Source: Prevotella scopos JCM 17725 (GTDB taxonomy: Bacteria; Bacteroidota; Bacteroidia; Bacteroidales; Bacteroidaceae). Taken from it: a stretch of 64,000 nt of DNA. The notes beneath the pieces are model-generated. The model did not search any database. It was not told the origin of the DNA and saw only the letters and a program-made list of their open reading frames with translations. The stretch spans positions 930,001 to 994,000 of the forward strand of contig NZ_CP072389.1 in the NCBI RefSeq assembly GCF_018127785.1, in the 5' to 3' direction. The position numbers and the translations under genes are program-made. Numbering within the stretch: the first letter of the stretch is position 1; each line of letters begins with the position of its first letter. This document shows positions 53,527 through 61,765 of the stretch, one piece after another.

Positions 53527-53557
53527 CAAAGATAGGCGAAGATTTCCGTCTTGTCAA
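53527..53557 (-). promoter_or_regulatory. Promoter of the TetR - receptor operon
   Basis: Minus strand TTG (53555-53557), 20 nt, TATCTTTG (53527-53534), a good match to the Bacteroidota consensus. Confidence 0.65.
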
Positions 53558-53631
53558 TACTTACTAATAGGTATTTTAACCCCGAATCGATTATTAGATC
53601 CTAAACATATTTTGTTTTATCATCGAGCAGA

Positions 53632-53688
53632 TTGTTTGTCTTTTAGGCGCAGACGTAGCAGGCTACGTCAAGTTACAAAGACAAACAA
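53632..53688. repeat. Long hairpin TTGTTTGTCTTT / AAAGACAAACAA
   Basis: 12-bp perfect stem with an inner ACGTAG...CTACGT stem (about 53653-53669). Part of the 640-bp gene-free stretch between the TetR gene and IS1380 copy A. Confidence 0.7.
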
Positions 53689-53885
53689 GATGCCGATAAG
53701 AAAATAAAAGCTGTTAGGAAACAATATCATATCCCATAAATTTGTGCCTTATATGAGAAAATTCCATCCGTTCAACATTATGAAATATTGTTACAAAATA
53801 ACAAGAAAAAAGGTAGAGTAAAAGACTAAAAACGAGTGTTTTAAACATCACCGTAACCATCTTGTATTCAATCAGTTGCAAGGAT

Positions 53886-53990
53886 GGCTTTCAAAAGGGC
53901 GTTTATAAGGGTGCAAAAGGGCGTTAGTAGGGGACTTAAAGGGCATCTTTTCAAAGCTAATTGGGCGTCTTTTCAAAGCCAAAAGATGAT
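53886..53990. repeat. Interspersed repeat with AAAGGGCGT and TTTTCAAAGC words
   Basis: Repeated AAAGGGCGTT, GGGCGTCTTTTCAAAGC and AAAGGGCATCTTTTCAAAGC. A non-coding, locally repetitive stretch; probably one copy of a dispersed repeat. Confidence 0.6.
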
Positions 53991-54030
53991 GTTTTGAAAA
54001 CGAGTTAGTTACAAACCCATTTTTAATATG

Positions 54031-55263
54031 CCTCAATTCCGCAGCATTATTCCTTGTGAGGTACTTTTATATATTGAAGTGACATTTTTGGGGTTTATCC
54101 ATTGATATGGGGATTTTCTGGGGTTCTTGGTTCTTGCATAGACATGAAATCCCCCACCCAAACCAATGGGGAATATGATAACCACAAAGAAATACTGTTT
54201 ATTCAAGGAAGACTTCAGAGTAGTAGGTTTTATTTGTATATAGGTTCAGAACGTTCTGCCTTCCAGTGCGCACCCATTTTGCTGGCACGCTGACAAAATG
54301 TAGGATAAAGGCTTTCAGCCTGCTTGTCTTTTTCAATGGCTTGACCTTTTCGCTGATATGACGGACGAGATAGATATATAAGTTCTTCAGCATGGCGGTA
54401 ACCATCATGAAAACCATATTCTCAGCCATAAAGGAAAAGGGCAGATGCGACCAGCCAAAGTCATTGTTCTGTATATCGAAGTTCTTTTCGCTTGCTCCAC
54501 GCTCATTATAAAATGTAATGATGTCTTTCTCGGTAGACATCCAGTTATTGGTGAGGATACAGCGGTATGTGTATATTACTCCGAACATATCCGTCTGTTG
54601 CTTGCCCTCCTTGTCTTTAAAAGAACTACGCTGTACGACAAGCTTGTAAGAATACTTTGTATCAAACTTGTGGGCTGGAACAAACTAGTGGTCAAAGTCT
54701 AAGTCAACATGACTGCCCACCTTTATAAGCCTCATCCTCCGTATCATATGTAAAAGTAAGGTGTTCAGCTTCTCTGCAGTGTTGAAACTGTAAGACCTGC
54801 CAGAGGTTTCGCTCTTATAGACAATATTTTTCTCGGCAAGTTCCTTTAGTCCGCGCCCTACAGTGTCGGCACCGGGTAATAGCGTATCAGGTCTCTATCT
54901 GAACTGCCCTATAAGCACATTAATGTCCTCAAGGCATTCTCCACCACAAAGGTAACTGAAGAAGAGAGAGCCGAAAATACTTCCATGGCTGAATGCTTTG
55001 CCGCTACTTCCACGTTTACCCAATACAGATTCTGTAAGTTTTTCAAAGCCTAACTTTGAGAAAACGTCCATAATATGATAAATTCCACCGAAAGAAGTGA
55101 TATTCTCGTTTTTAATTGCTACCTTTGTCATGTCAGTTTTTTGCTTACTTGTTATGTTCGCAGCACCAAGATAGGTGAAATTTCTGACATATCCAAGTGT
55201 TTTGAGAACTTTGTTTCTCAGACACTTGGAGTTCTCACAAGAATTTATGCTGCGGAATTAAGG
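54031..55263 (-). mobile_element. IS1380-family element, copy A (dead)
   Basis: Ends CCTCAATTCCGCAGCA and TGCTGCGGAATTAAGG match the ends of copy B (61766-62991). The transposase is broken by several stops. The flanks (TATG / TATA) are compatible with a worn 4-bp duplication, but this is not decisive. Confidence 0.82.
54199..55131 (-). pseudogene. IS1380 transposase, multiply disrupted
   Basis: N-terminal MTKVAIKNENITSFGGIYHI, then a stop after LIGQFR (QFKQRPD in copy B), a TAG where copy B has DHQFVPAHKF, and a C-terminal frame with AENMVFMMVTAMLKNLYIYL and KTSRLKAFILHFVSVPAKWV. A 6-nt insertion distinguishes it from copy B. Not functional. Confidence 0.85.
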
Positions 55264-55391
55264 TATAACTAATCAGAGATATCTATCCATTTAACGGAAG
55301 AACCTAATAAATGTGTCAGGTGACAAACCTCAATATACTGTATTCAAAAGGTTGGAGAATGGTAAATATATTTATAATATAGGTCGGATTC

Positions 55392-55745
55392 ATGGAATAT
55401 AAAAGAAAAATTTTTCCTGAGGAAGTAGCTCTTATTGCCTTTCTAGCGTCCAAAGCTCAATTCCAATTAGAAAGTAATTGGGAAAATAAATTTATTGCTT
55501 ATCCTCTCACAAAAGAGAAAATAGGCAGTATTGGGCTTTTTAAAAATAACCAGAAATATACTCGAAGACAAAGTAGAGTTCTTTCATGTTGCAAGTTTCA
55601 TGATGTTGATAATGTTGAAGTAGCGGTTTATCTTTTAATAGATTCTAATGATACGCTCTATGAATTAGATTTTTGGAAGGTAGATGATTCAGAAATTTGT
55701 CATATTCCTTCCGTAGACTCTATGGAGGATATCCCGCAGATATAA
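55392..55745 (+). CDS. Orphan immunity candidate (DUF6984-like)
   Basis: 117-residue soluble protein beginning MEYKRKIFPEEVALIAFLAS, with TLYELDFWKVDDSEICHIPS near the end. The start and length resemble DUF6984 proteins, which are found with polymorphic toxins; the assignment is tentative. There is no toxin tip directly upstream (IS1380 A ends 129 bp before). It is followed 12 bp later by another small gene on the same strand. No signal peptide. Confidence 0.55.
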   Translation: MEYKRKIFPEEVALIAFLASKAQFQLESNWENKFIAYPLTKEKIGSIGLFKNNQKYTRRQSRVLSCCKFHDVDNVEVAVYLLIDSNDTLYELDFWKVDDSEICHIPSVDSMEDIPQI

Positions 55746-55757
55746 TCAGACTATTTT

Positions 55758-56165
55758 ATGAAATATTTTATTTTAAAGTGGTCATCAGAAAAAAAGCAGA
55801 ACAATAAAACAAAACGAAGCTTATGGTGTCGTTTGCTGCATAAGATGATCGTTTCACTCAGTGCAAATCCTGATTTTGATGATAAAATAGAGGATGTTAC
55901 TCTATGGTTTATTGAATATGACGATGTGGTAAATCATATTGCAAACAGAGAAATTGGATTTGCTAAAGATGGTAGGATTATTGTAAAAATGCCAGACGAT
56001 AGAAATTATGGTTATTGGCTGGATACAAATTGCGAATTGGAAGATTTCAAAAAGATGGGTATAAATATGATAACCGAAAAAGAATTTAACGACTTATGGA
56101 ATTCGGTCTATTACGATAGAGAAGCAAAAGAATTCAAGCAGACTGTTATCAAAAATGGAGACTAA
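55758..56165 (+). CDS. Orphan immunity candidate, unknown family
   Basis: 135-residue cytoplasmic protein with VTLWFIEYDDVVNHIANREI, GFAKDGRIIVKMPDDRNYGY, WLDTNCELEDFKK. It resembles small proteins seen after RHS tips, but I do not recall an assigned family. It ends 14 bp before an RHS core fragment whose tip is unrelated to it, so its own toxin was lost when the new core/tip module joined. Confidence 0.55.
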   Translation: MKYFILKWSSEKKQNNKTKRSLWCRLLHKMIVSLSANPDFDDKIEDVTLWFIEYDDVVNHIANREIGFAKDGRIIVKMPDDRNYGYWLDTNCELEDFKKMGINMITEKEFNDLWNSVYYDREAKEFKQTVIKNGD

Positions 56166-56168
56166 AGA

Positions 56169-57458
56169 ATGTATGCAATCTTGCCTTCACGGACATTTTG
56201 GGCAGCATCCTTTACGTTATGGATGAGAAGGGCACGAAAGTCTTCGATGCTTCATACGATGCGTGGGGGTAAGCAGACGGAAACGCTCAACACCATAGGT
56301 TTGCACCGCGGTTACACAGGACACGAGATGTTGAATGAGTTCGACATTATTAATATGAACGGCCGCTTGTACGACCCTGTACTTGGTCGGTTCTTTAGCC
56401 CGGACAACTATGTGCAGATGCCGGATAACAGCCAGAACTTCAACCGTTACAGCTATTGCCTGAATAACCCACTGAAGTATACGGATCCGAGTGGGGATTT
56501 TTGGAACCTTATCATAGGTGCTGCTATTGGAGGGGTCTTCAACTGGGCGTCACATGGATTCCAGCTTAATGCGAAAGGACTTGGGCACCTCGTCACTGAA
56601 GCTGTTGCAGGAGCTGTTGGTGCAGGATTAGCGTCGGGAGTGAACGTTGCCATGGCAGGAGGTAATTTCTGGACTGAAGCCGCAGGATTGGCGAAGGGAA
56701 TTTCTTCTACGGGATTCCTTGCAGGCGCTGCTTCGGGTGCTAGCGCTGGGTTTGCTGGTGGTTTTATTAATAATGCAGGCAATTCTTGGTTAGATGGACA
56801 CAGCTTTGGAAAAGGTCTTCTTGCTGGCTTAGGTTTTGGAAGCATAGGAGCTTTAGAAGGTGGTATTGCTGGAGGTTTGCTTGGTGGTCTTGATGCCTTG
56901 GACAAAGGTACAAACTTTTGGACGGGGAATACTTCTCTTGACTTAAGCCAAGGCTATGCTGCTTCCGGTAATTTTAAAATCGGTGAGACAACCATTACAG
57001 GGAAATATGTAGGGACTTATGAGGGTCAAAATGTATTCGAAAGTTCTAAGTTAGGATCTTATAAAATAGGTAAATATAGTGGTGTAACAATACCAGAACG
57101 AGGAATAATTGTCGGGAAAGGTGTCTTTACATATAGGGGAACAGAAGGAATGGCTATGATGCAACACGAGTTTGGACATATCCTTGAATATCGAATTATT
57201 GGTCCTCGGGCATATTGGTCTGTCATTGCTCCCGAAAGTTTATTCAGTGCTTCACTGTCCTCTTGTGATGAACATCACAAATATTGGACAGAAACATGGG
57301 CAAACTATCTATCAAAAGAACATTTTGGAGCTAATTGGCTTGGAAAATTTTTCCCAAGAGATTATCCTGTACAAGATATTAGCTTGATAAATAAATGGAA
57401 AATATATTTATCTACGCATACACATTATGATCCCAATGGATTGCCCATTTATTACTAA
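56169..57458 (+). CDS. RHS core end plus HExxH metalloprotease tip (orphan module)
   Basis: 429 codons from a start that is not native: at 56180-56267 the true RHS frame (TDILGSILYVMDEKGTKVFD, ASYDAWG) is read, then one extra G in a G run shifts into this frame (KQTETLNTIGLHRGYTGHEM). RHS core signature NMNGRLYDPVLGRFFSPDNY follows, then a Gly/Ala-rich hydrophobic pre-toxin region (residues about 110-240). The tip ends with AMMQHEFGHILEYRI (residue about 332, HExxH) and KYWTETWANYLSK, whose Glu may be the third zinc ligand. A lipoprotein immunity gene follows 15 bp later. The delivery part of RHS is missing. Confidence 0.78.
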   Translation: MYAILPSRTFWAASFTLWMRRARKSSMLHTMRGGKQTETLNTIGLHRGYTGHEMLNEFDIINMNGRLYDPVLGRFFSPDNYVQMPDNSQNFNRYSYCLNNPLKYTDPSGDFWNLIIGAAIGGVFNWASHGFQLNAKGLGHLVTEAVAGAVGAGLASGVNVAMAGGNFWTEAAGLAKGISSTGFLAGAASGASAGFAGGFINNAGNSWLDGHSFGKGLLAGLGFGSIGALEGGIAGGLLGGLDALDKGTNFWTGNTSLDLSQGYAASGNFKIGETTITGKYVGTYEGQNVFESSKLGSYKIGKYSGVTIPERGIIVGKGVFTYRGTEGMAMMQHEFGHILEYRIIGPRAYWSVIAPESLFSASLSSCDEHHKYWTETWANYLSKEHFGANWLGKFFPRDYPVQDISLINKWKIYLSTHTHYDPNGLPIYY

Positions 57459-57473
57459 TAAAAAGATTCTCCT

Positions 57474-57947
57474 ATGCTAAAAATAAAATTAGTTTCACGA
57501 ATAACAATAGCGTCTACATTCTTAATTTGTCAGGTATTGTTATCTTGCATCCCCGGATTTGATACGATACATTCCATAAGAGTCAGAAATTGCACCTGCG
57601 ACACAGTGATTATAGGTGGATCTTTATATAACTGCATTGATAGTGTAGATGTTTTTTTAGAAACGAGTAATAACACTGCATTTTCTAGTTTTACCAGTAT
57701 TGACGAGTCCAGGCTTTTGAATATTCATGGAAATCTCATTTTACCAGACTCGATCGGCAGAACTACATATTCGTCATTGTTTAATCACAATCATAAAGGA
57801 TACCTATTCATAATTAAATTAAGCAATGCAAGAAAATATGCATGGCGTGATATATGCAAACACAAACTTTATGACATAAAAGTAGTAACTGCAGATGATG
57901 AATTACAAAACAACAACAAGATTATAGAAGTTTATAGTTCTAAATAG
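57474..57947 (+). CDS. Lipoprotein immunity candidate for the HExxH tip
   Basis: 157 residues; hydrophobic signal (ITIASTFLICQVLLS) followed by CIP gives a lipobox (LLSC). Mature domain: NCTCDTVIIGGSLYNCIDSV, LPDSIGRTTYSSLFNHN, GYLFIIKLSNARKYAWRDIC. It is a paralogue of the orphan at 37968-38426. Its position 15 bp after an HExxH tip and its periplasmic anchoring suggest that it inhibits that metalloprotease. Confidence 0.65.
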   Translation: MLKIKLVSRITIASTFLICQVLLSCIPGFDTIHSIRVRNCTCDTVIIGGSLYNCIDSVDVFLETSNNTAFSSFTSIDESRLLNIHGNLILPDSIGRTTYSSLFNHNHKGYLFIIKLSNARKYAWRDICKHKLYDIKVVTADDELQNNNKIIEVYSSK

Positions 57948-57962
57948 AATGATAGTTACCAG

Positions 57963-57993
57963 GTCTCTGAGAATAAATAGCTTTCTCAGAGAC
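57963..57993 (+). terminator. Hairpin after the lipoprotein gene
   Basis: GTCTCTGAGA and TCTCAGAGAC, 10-bp perfect stem with an 11-nt loop, 16 bp after the stop. No T-run; a weak or Rho-assisted stop. Confidence 0.45.
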
Positions 57994-58019
57994 TTACCAA
58001 ATTACTACAACATCGTGAA

Positions 58020-58207
58020 TTCTGTTATTTGTGACGGTACATCACCTTTGGCAGTCACGTGCATTGAATGACTTATTCTTGTTAAACTATGGTCTTCAAG
58101 GCTTGAATGCATTACTATTAAAAGGAAACTTTGTCGATGAAAGAAATTATTATGAAGATTTTGTCAATTATTATCCATGGTGGAATACTGAATCAGTGTG
58201 GAAATAA
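58020..58207 (+). pseudogene. Toxin tip remnant A
   Basis: The frame ends with RALNDLFLLNYGLQGLNALL, then LKGNFVDERNYYEDFVNYYP and a stop at 58205-58207. It is homologous to tip B (58696-58941). The RHS body is missing upstream. The codons for NYYEDFV contain, in another frame, the ATG of the next gene. Confidence 0.65.
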
Positions 58208-58673
58208 ATTACAACGTTGTTTGTTTGTTTTAATACTACCTTGTTTTTTATGTTCTTGTGATATAGGGCATAATCTAACATTCGAAGGACAGTCCCATCC
58301 GTTTATCTGTATAAAGACAGATACAGGCACGATACGGGTTAGTTGTTCGTACTTTCAGGGCAGTTATTATTTACACTATGGTATGAAAGGTGAGTGTACT
58401 ATGAATTACGACTCTCTTAAATTGCAGACTAATGATAATAATTTAGTGATTCATAACAACTTGCCTCGTAAAGGTGTTCGCATGTATAAACTGCGTAAGG
58501 AAGAGTATCTCTCTATTCGTTTAGGATTCGAACGTAAAGATATATCCCTTGGCATAGTAAATCCCTTGGTATTGTCTATCCTGCCATCAGACTTCATCAC
58601 ATTTAATGGTCAACGAATAACCAATGACACTTTGCGAGTAGAGTTGAAACCGGGCTTAAAAGATCATAGTTAA
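58152..58673 (+). CDS. Lipoprotein immunity candidate A
   Basis: 173 residues from ATG 58152 (MKILSIIIHGGILN). Hydrophobic LFVLILPCFLCS followed by CDIG is a lipobox. The mature part contains GSYYLHYGMKGECTMNYDSL, LSIRLGFERKDISLGIVNP, LVLSILPSDFITFNGQRITN and DTLRVELKPG. It is a paralogue of 58898-59407. The start overlaps tip A by 56 bp. The TTG at 58131 is rejected because the paralogue starts at the equivalent ATG. Confidence 0.68.
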   Translation: MKILSIIIHGGILNQCGNKLQRCLFVLILPCFLCSCDIGHNLTFEGQSHPFICIKTDTGTIRVSCSYFQGSYYLHYGMKGECTMNYDSLKLQTNDNNLVIHNNLPRKGVRMYKLRKEEYLSIRLGFERKDISLGIVNPLVLSILPSDFITFNGQRITNDTLRVELKPGLKDHS

Positions 58674-58686
58674 TTATGAAACACGC

Positions 58687-58941
58687 AATATTACTTTGTC
58701 TTTACAGACAATTGAGGCAGTATCCTATTCGTTATGGATGAGGGACTATTCCTATGAGCCCGTAGGAACTGCTGTTTGTCGCTCTCATCACCTATGGTAT
58801 TCTCGTGCATTAAATGATTTGTTTTTAGCGAATTATGGACTTCAAGGATTATATGCTTTGATTTTAAAAGGTAATTTTGTAGCAAATAAAAACTATTATG
58901 AAGATTTTGTCGATAGTTACAGTTGGTGGCCGACACATTAA
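58687..58941 (+). pseudogene. RHS core scar plus toxin tip B
   Basis: At 58687-58745 the DNA aligns with the core start at 56178-56235, but the RHS frame now has a stop (FTDN-stop-GSILFVMDEG). From about 58780 it continues as RSHHLWYSRALNDLFLANYG and LQGLYALILKGNFVANKNYY, ending EDFVDSYSWWPTH at 58941. No family was recognised for this tip; it lacks an obvious metal-binding motif. Confidence 0.65.
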
Positions 58942-59407
58942 ATGGCTTGGGCTGTACATGATTTTTATGTTATCTGTACAATCTTGCGATATGGGATTCA
59001 TACTTCCGTTAAACAACAACAAGTTTAGTTATGACATTTCTTTATCGGAGGACAGTATGGTTAAGGTTCGCAGTATGTACTTCAATGGCTGGTATTATCT
59101 TCTCTTTGATTTAAAAGGTGAATATGTAATTAACCCCGATTCCTTAAAATTAAAATTTTGCGATGAGAGTATAATGGTAGGGAAATTATTACCCTGCTCT
59201 GAAACAGATACATATAATAAAAATAATACTTATGTAAAGAATCGTTTAATTAAAGTACAATTACACTATGAATCTAAAGCTAAGAATCAAGGGGTTGATG
59301 AGCCTATAGTCTTATTTGTTTTACCATCAAACTTCATTATGAGAAATGACAAAAGAGTACTCACAGATTCGTTGAGAATAGTATTGAGGAGACCGAAGAG
59401 GAAATAG
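58898..59407 (+). CDS. Lipoprotein immunity candidate B
   Basis: 169 residues starting MKILSIVTVGGRHIKWLGLY, with hydrophobic MIFMLSVQS followed by CDMG (lipobox). The mature domain (GWYYLLFDLKGEYVINPDSL, VDEPIVLFVLPSNFIM) parallels candidate A. Its ATG lies inside tip B, 44 bp before the tip stop, in the codons for NYYEDF. Beta-sandwich-like fold; function inferred from context only. Confidence 0.68.
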   Translation: MKILSIVTVGGRHIKWLGLYMIFMLSVQSCDMGFILPLNNNKFSYDISLSEDSMVKVRSMYFNGWYYLLFDLKGEYVINPDSLKLKFCDESIMVGKLLPCSETDTYNKNNTYVKNRLIKVQLHYESKAKNQGVDEPIVLFVLPSNFIMRNDKRVLTDSLRIVLRRPKRK

Positions 59408-59547
59408 CTGTGGTAATTAACCGTTTTAATACCTTTAGTTCTTCTAACGAAGGGTATTTAATAAACATCCTTGAACACTGTAAATTCACACTGGCAGCTA
59501 GTCTGTTTATCAGATAAGGCTGTCGGTGTGTTTCTACGCTGATTGGA

Positions 59548-59889
59548 CTATACTTCTCTTACGACAAGAATGTCTATCTTCATGCTGTGACGGAGATGGA
59601 GAATGCTGATAGGAAGATACCGGGCGATGTACTGACCACATCTTTCAACGACTTCGGAAAGATCCAGCTGATAGAAGATGCGGGCAAGAGGCTCAGGATG
59701 GACTTCAGCTATGGTCCGGATCAGGAAAGATGGTATTCGGAGCTGTCAAAGAACGGCACGGATGTCAGGACAACGGTCTATGCCGGTGAATACGAGAAGA
59801 TAACGGAGAACGGTGTCACGCGCGAGTTCTACTACCTCGACGGCGACACTCAACTCCATCGGTCTACACCGAGACTACACGGGACATGA
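59548..59889 (+). pseudogene. RHS core fragment with internal deletion
   Basis: The frame reads LYFSYDKNVYLHAVTEMENA, then IPGDVLTTSFNDFGKIQLIE and VTREFYYLDGD at about 59845. There it jumps out of frame into TLNSIGLHRDYTGHEM of the next frame. The segment normally between these points (as in 56180-56280) is missing. Confidence 0.7.
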
Positions 59890-61012
59890 GATGCTCAGCG
59901 AGTTCGACATCATCAATATGAACGGTCGCTTGTACGACCCTGTGCTTGGTCGGTTCTTTAGCCCGGACAACTATGTGCAGATGCCGGATAACAGCCAGAA
60001 CTTCAACCGTTATAGCTATTGTCTGAATAATCCACTCAAATATGCTGATCCTAGTGGTAATGTATTTGTCCTTGACGATTTTATCGCAATAACTGCAATG
60101 GGAGCAATGATGGGTGCCATGAATGCAGCTATGTCAGACAAGCCCATATGGAAAGGAGCTTTATTAGGTGCAGCTAGTGCAGCCGCTACTTATGGAATAG
60201 GATCAATTTTTAATGGCGTTGGGACTTTTGGACATGAACTGTTGAGAGCTGGTGCACATGGCTTGTCTAGTGGTGTCTTTAATGCTTTAAATGGAGATAA
60301 TTTCTGGAATGGATTAATTTCAGGAGCAGCTTCTTCAGGTATGGGGTCTTATGCACAAAGCGTTAACTTGAACTCTGGACTTATGGTAGCTTCTACGACG
60401 GTCATGGGTGGTGTAGTAGCTTGGGCCACGGGAGGAGATTTCCTGCAGGGAGCAATGCAGGGGATGAATATAGGACTGTTCAATCATGCGGCGCATGATG
60501 GGAACAATGATGATAAACCATATAAAGTGCTCCCTGATGGTACAGTAGAGTTGGATGAAATCGAGGTCATTGGTCACAAAAGTAATGGTCTAGTCCCCTT
60601 TAGAAGTAAGGATGTTTGTGTAACATTTGACAGAGGAGCTGACCACCCAATAGCTTTGAGTCTAAGTGTCTATCTCAATAGTATTCTACATACAGCCTCT
60701 CAGAATGGCATTTATTCCGTAAATATATCAAGCACGTCTAATCACCCTTCTAATGCAACACGGTCAGCACATAGTGTAGCAAATGGGTCTAGAGCTATAG
60801 ATATTAACTATATAAATGGTCAGCATGTTTCACCTCAAAATGCTTATGCAAGATACTTACAGAACTTAATCCGGAATACTCCCGGGTATATGGAAAATTA
60901 TGGTCCATTTATTATAAATAAGGTAGTAAAAGGAAAAGTAATTCCTGCTCCATGGGCTCGAGAAATTAGAGGTGGGCATTACAATCATGTGCATATATCT
61001 ATGCCAAAGTGA
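59813..61012 (+). CDS. RHS core end plus M15-like metallopeptidase tip
   Basis: 399 codons. RHS core LNSIGLHRDYTGHEMLSEFD and LYDPVLGRFFSPDNYVQMPD (residues 12-70) is followed by a hydrophobic Ala/Gly-rich pre-toxin region (about 85-220) and LDEIEVIGHKSNG. The tip ends with SAHSVANGSRAIDINYING (about residue 320) and GGHYNHVHISMPK. This is the same His, Asp, HxH pattern as in RHS toxin 1, although the rest of the tip differs, so the two are related LAS/M15-like enzymes. The start lies in the deleted RHS junction and is not native. A secreted immunity gene follows 20 bp later. Confidence 0.78.
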   Translation: MSRASSTTSTATLNSIGLHRDYTGHEMLSEFDIINMNGRLYDPVLGRFFSPDNYVQMPDNSQNFNRYSYCLNNPLKYADPSGNVFVLDDFIAITAMGAMMGAMNAAMSDKPIWKGALLGAASAAATYGIGSIFNGVGTFGHELLRAGAHGLSSGVFNALNGDNFWNGLISGAASSGMGSYAQSVNLNSGLMVASTTVMGGVVAWATGGDFLQGAMQGMNIGLFNHAAHDGNNDDKPYKVLPDGTVELDEIEVIGHKSNGLVPFRSKDVCVTFDRGADHPIALSLSVYLNSILHTASQNGIYSVNISSTSNHPSNATRSAHSVANGSRAIDINYINGQHVSPQNAYARYLQNLIRNTPGYMENYGPFIINKVVKGKVIPAPWAREIRGGHYNHVHISMPK

Positions 61013-61031
61013 AATTATAAAACAGATAGAA

Positions 61032-61463
61032 ATGAATACTTTAAAGTTATCTATAATTACTTGTTTTTCAATACTATATTCTCTCACATCTTTTGCAGAG
61101 GTAAAACCGAATGTCAGTATTGAAATAGGAACCTTCGACTCTATACCATCAGAGATAGATGGTGGATGTTGTGTCTTTTATAAGTATCCAAACAAAATGC
61201 GAAATAAAAGCTACATAATGGTGAATGACCTTGCAACCACGGTCTACATGGTGATTAATCATCGTCTAGAAGAGTTTACTCTTGTATCCAAGCGGAAAGA
61301 CGTATTTTGGTACAAGAATAAAAGGTTTACTTTAAAAGTGACAATCAACCATACACAAAGCAAAGGTGATAGTGAATTCTATAATGTGAAAGGCATTCTT
61401 ATTGTAGAAGATCGTAACAAGAATCAACGGAAACTATCTTTTTGCGGGAATTGTAGCTGGTAG
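61032..61463 (+). CDS. Secreted candidate immunity protein for the M15-like tip
   Basis: 143 residues; the signal peptide MNTLKLSIITCFSILYSLTS ends at FAEV, so it is periplasmic and not lipidated. The mature domain contains GGCCVFYKYPNKMRNKSYIM, LEEFTLVSKRKDVFWYKNKR and a C-terminal LSFCGNCSW with a Cys pair. No known family. The ATG at 61032 is chosen over the longer frame from 60972, which overlaps the tip gene. It differs from the 327-residue partner of RHS toxin 1, although the tips are related. Confidence 0.65.
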   Translation: MNTLKLSIITCFSILYSLTSFAEVKPNVSIEIGTFDSIPSEIDGGCCVFYKYPNKMRNKSYIMVNDLATTVYMVINHRLEEFTLVSKRKDVFWYKNKRFTLKVTINHTQSKGDSEFYNVKGILIVEDRNKNQRKLSFCGNCSW

Positions 61464-61679
61464 TTTATACTTTGTAGTATTTGATGTAATTGATGTCTTA
61501 CTTATAAATAGTATATGAATAGCAGGTGTGTGGGGATGAGCATTCGCAAGTTCCTACACATTATGTCCTAAGACTCTGTTGGTAATTGGGCGTCTCGCTG
61601 ACGATTGCTTCTCATATATCTACAACAGTAATAACCAGCTGTCATTATTAGTGCTATATTTTATAGCTATTACTGAATA

Positions 61680-61765
61680 TTATCCTTTAATAAGATTACT
61701 AAGCATGGGATCGTTTTTAATCTTTTGAATCTCTGAATCAACAAGTGATAGTATCTCTTGTTTCA
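61680..61765 (-). pseudogene. Fragment related to 29502-29795
   Basis: Minus frame KVKQEILSLVDSEIQKIKND, PMLSNLIKG and stop. It matches the fragment at 29502-29795 and is cut by the IS1380 copy B end. Unknown gene. Confidence 0.45.
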
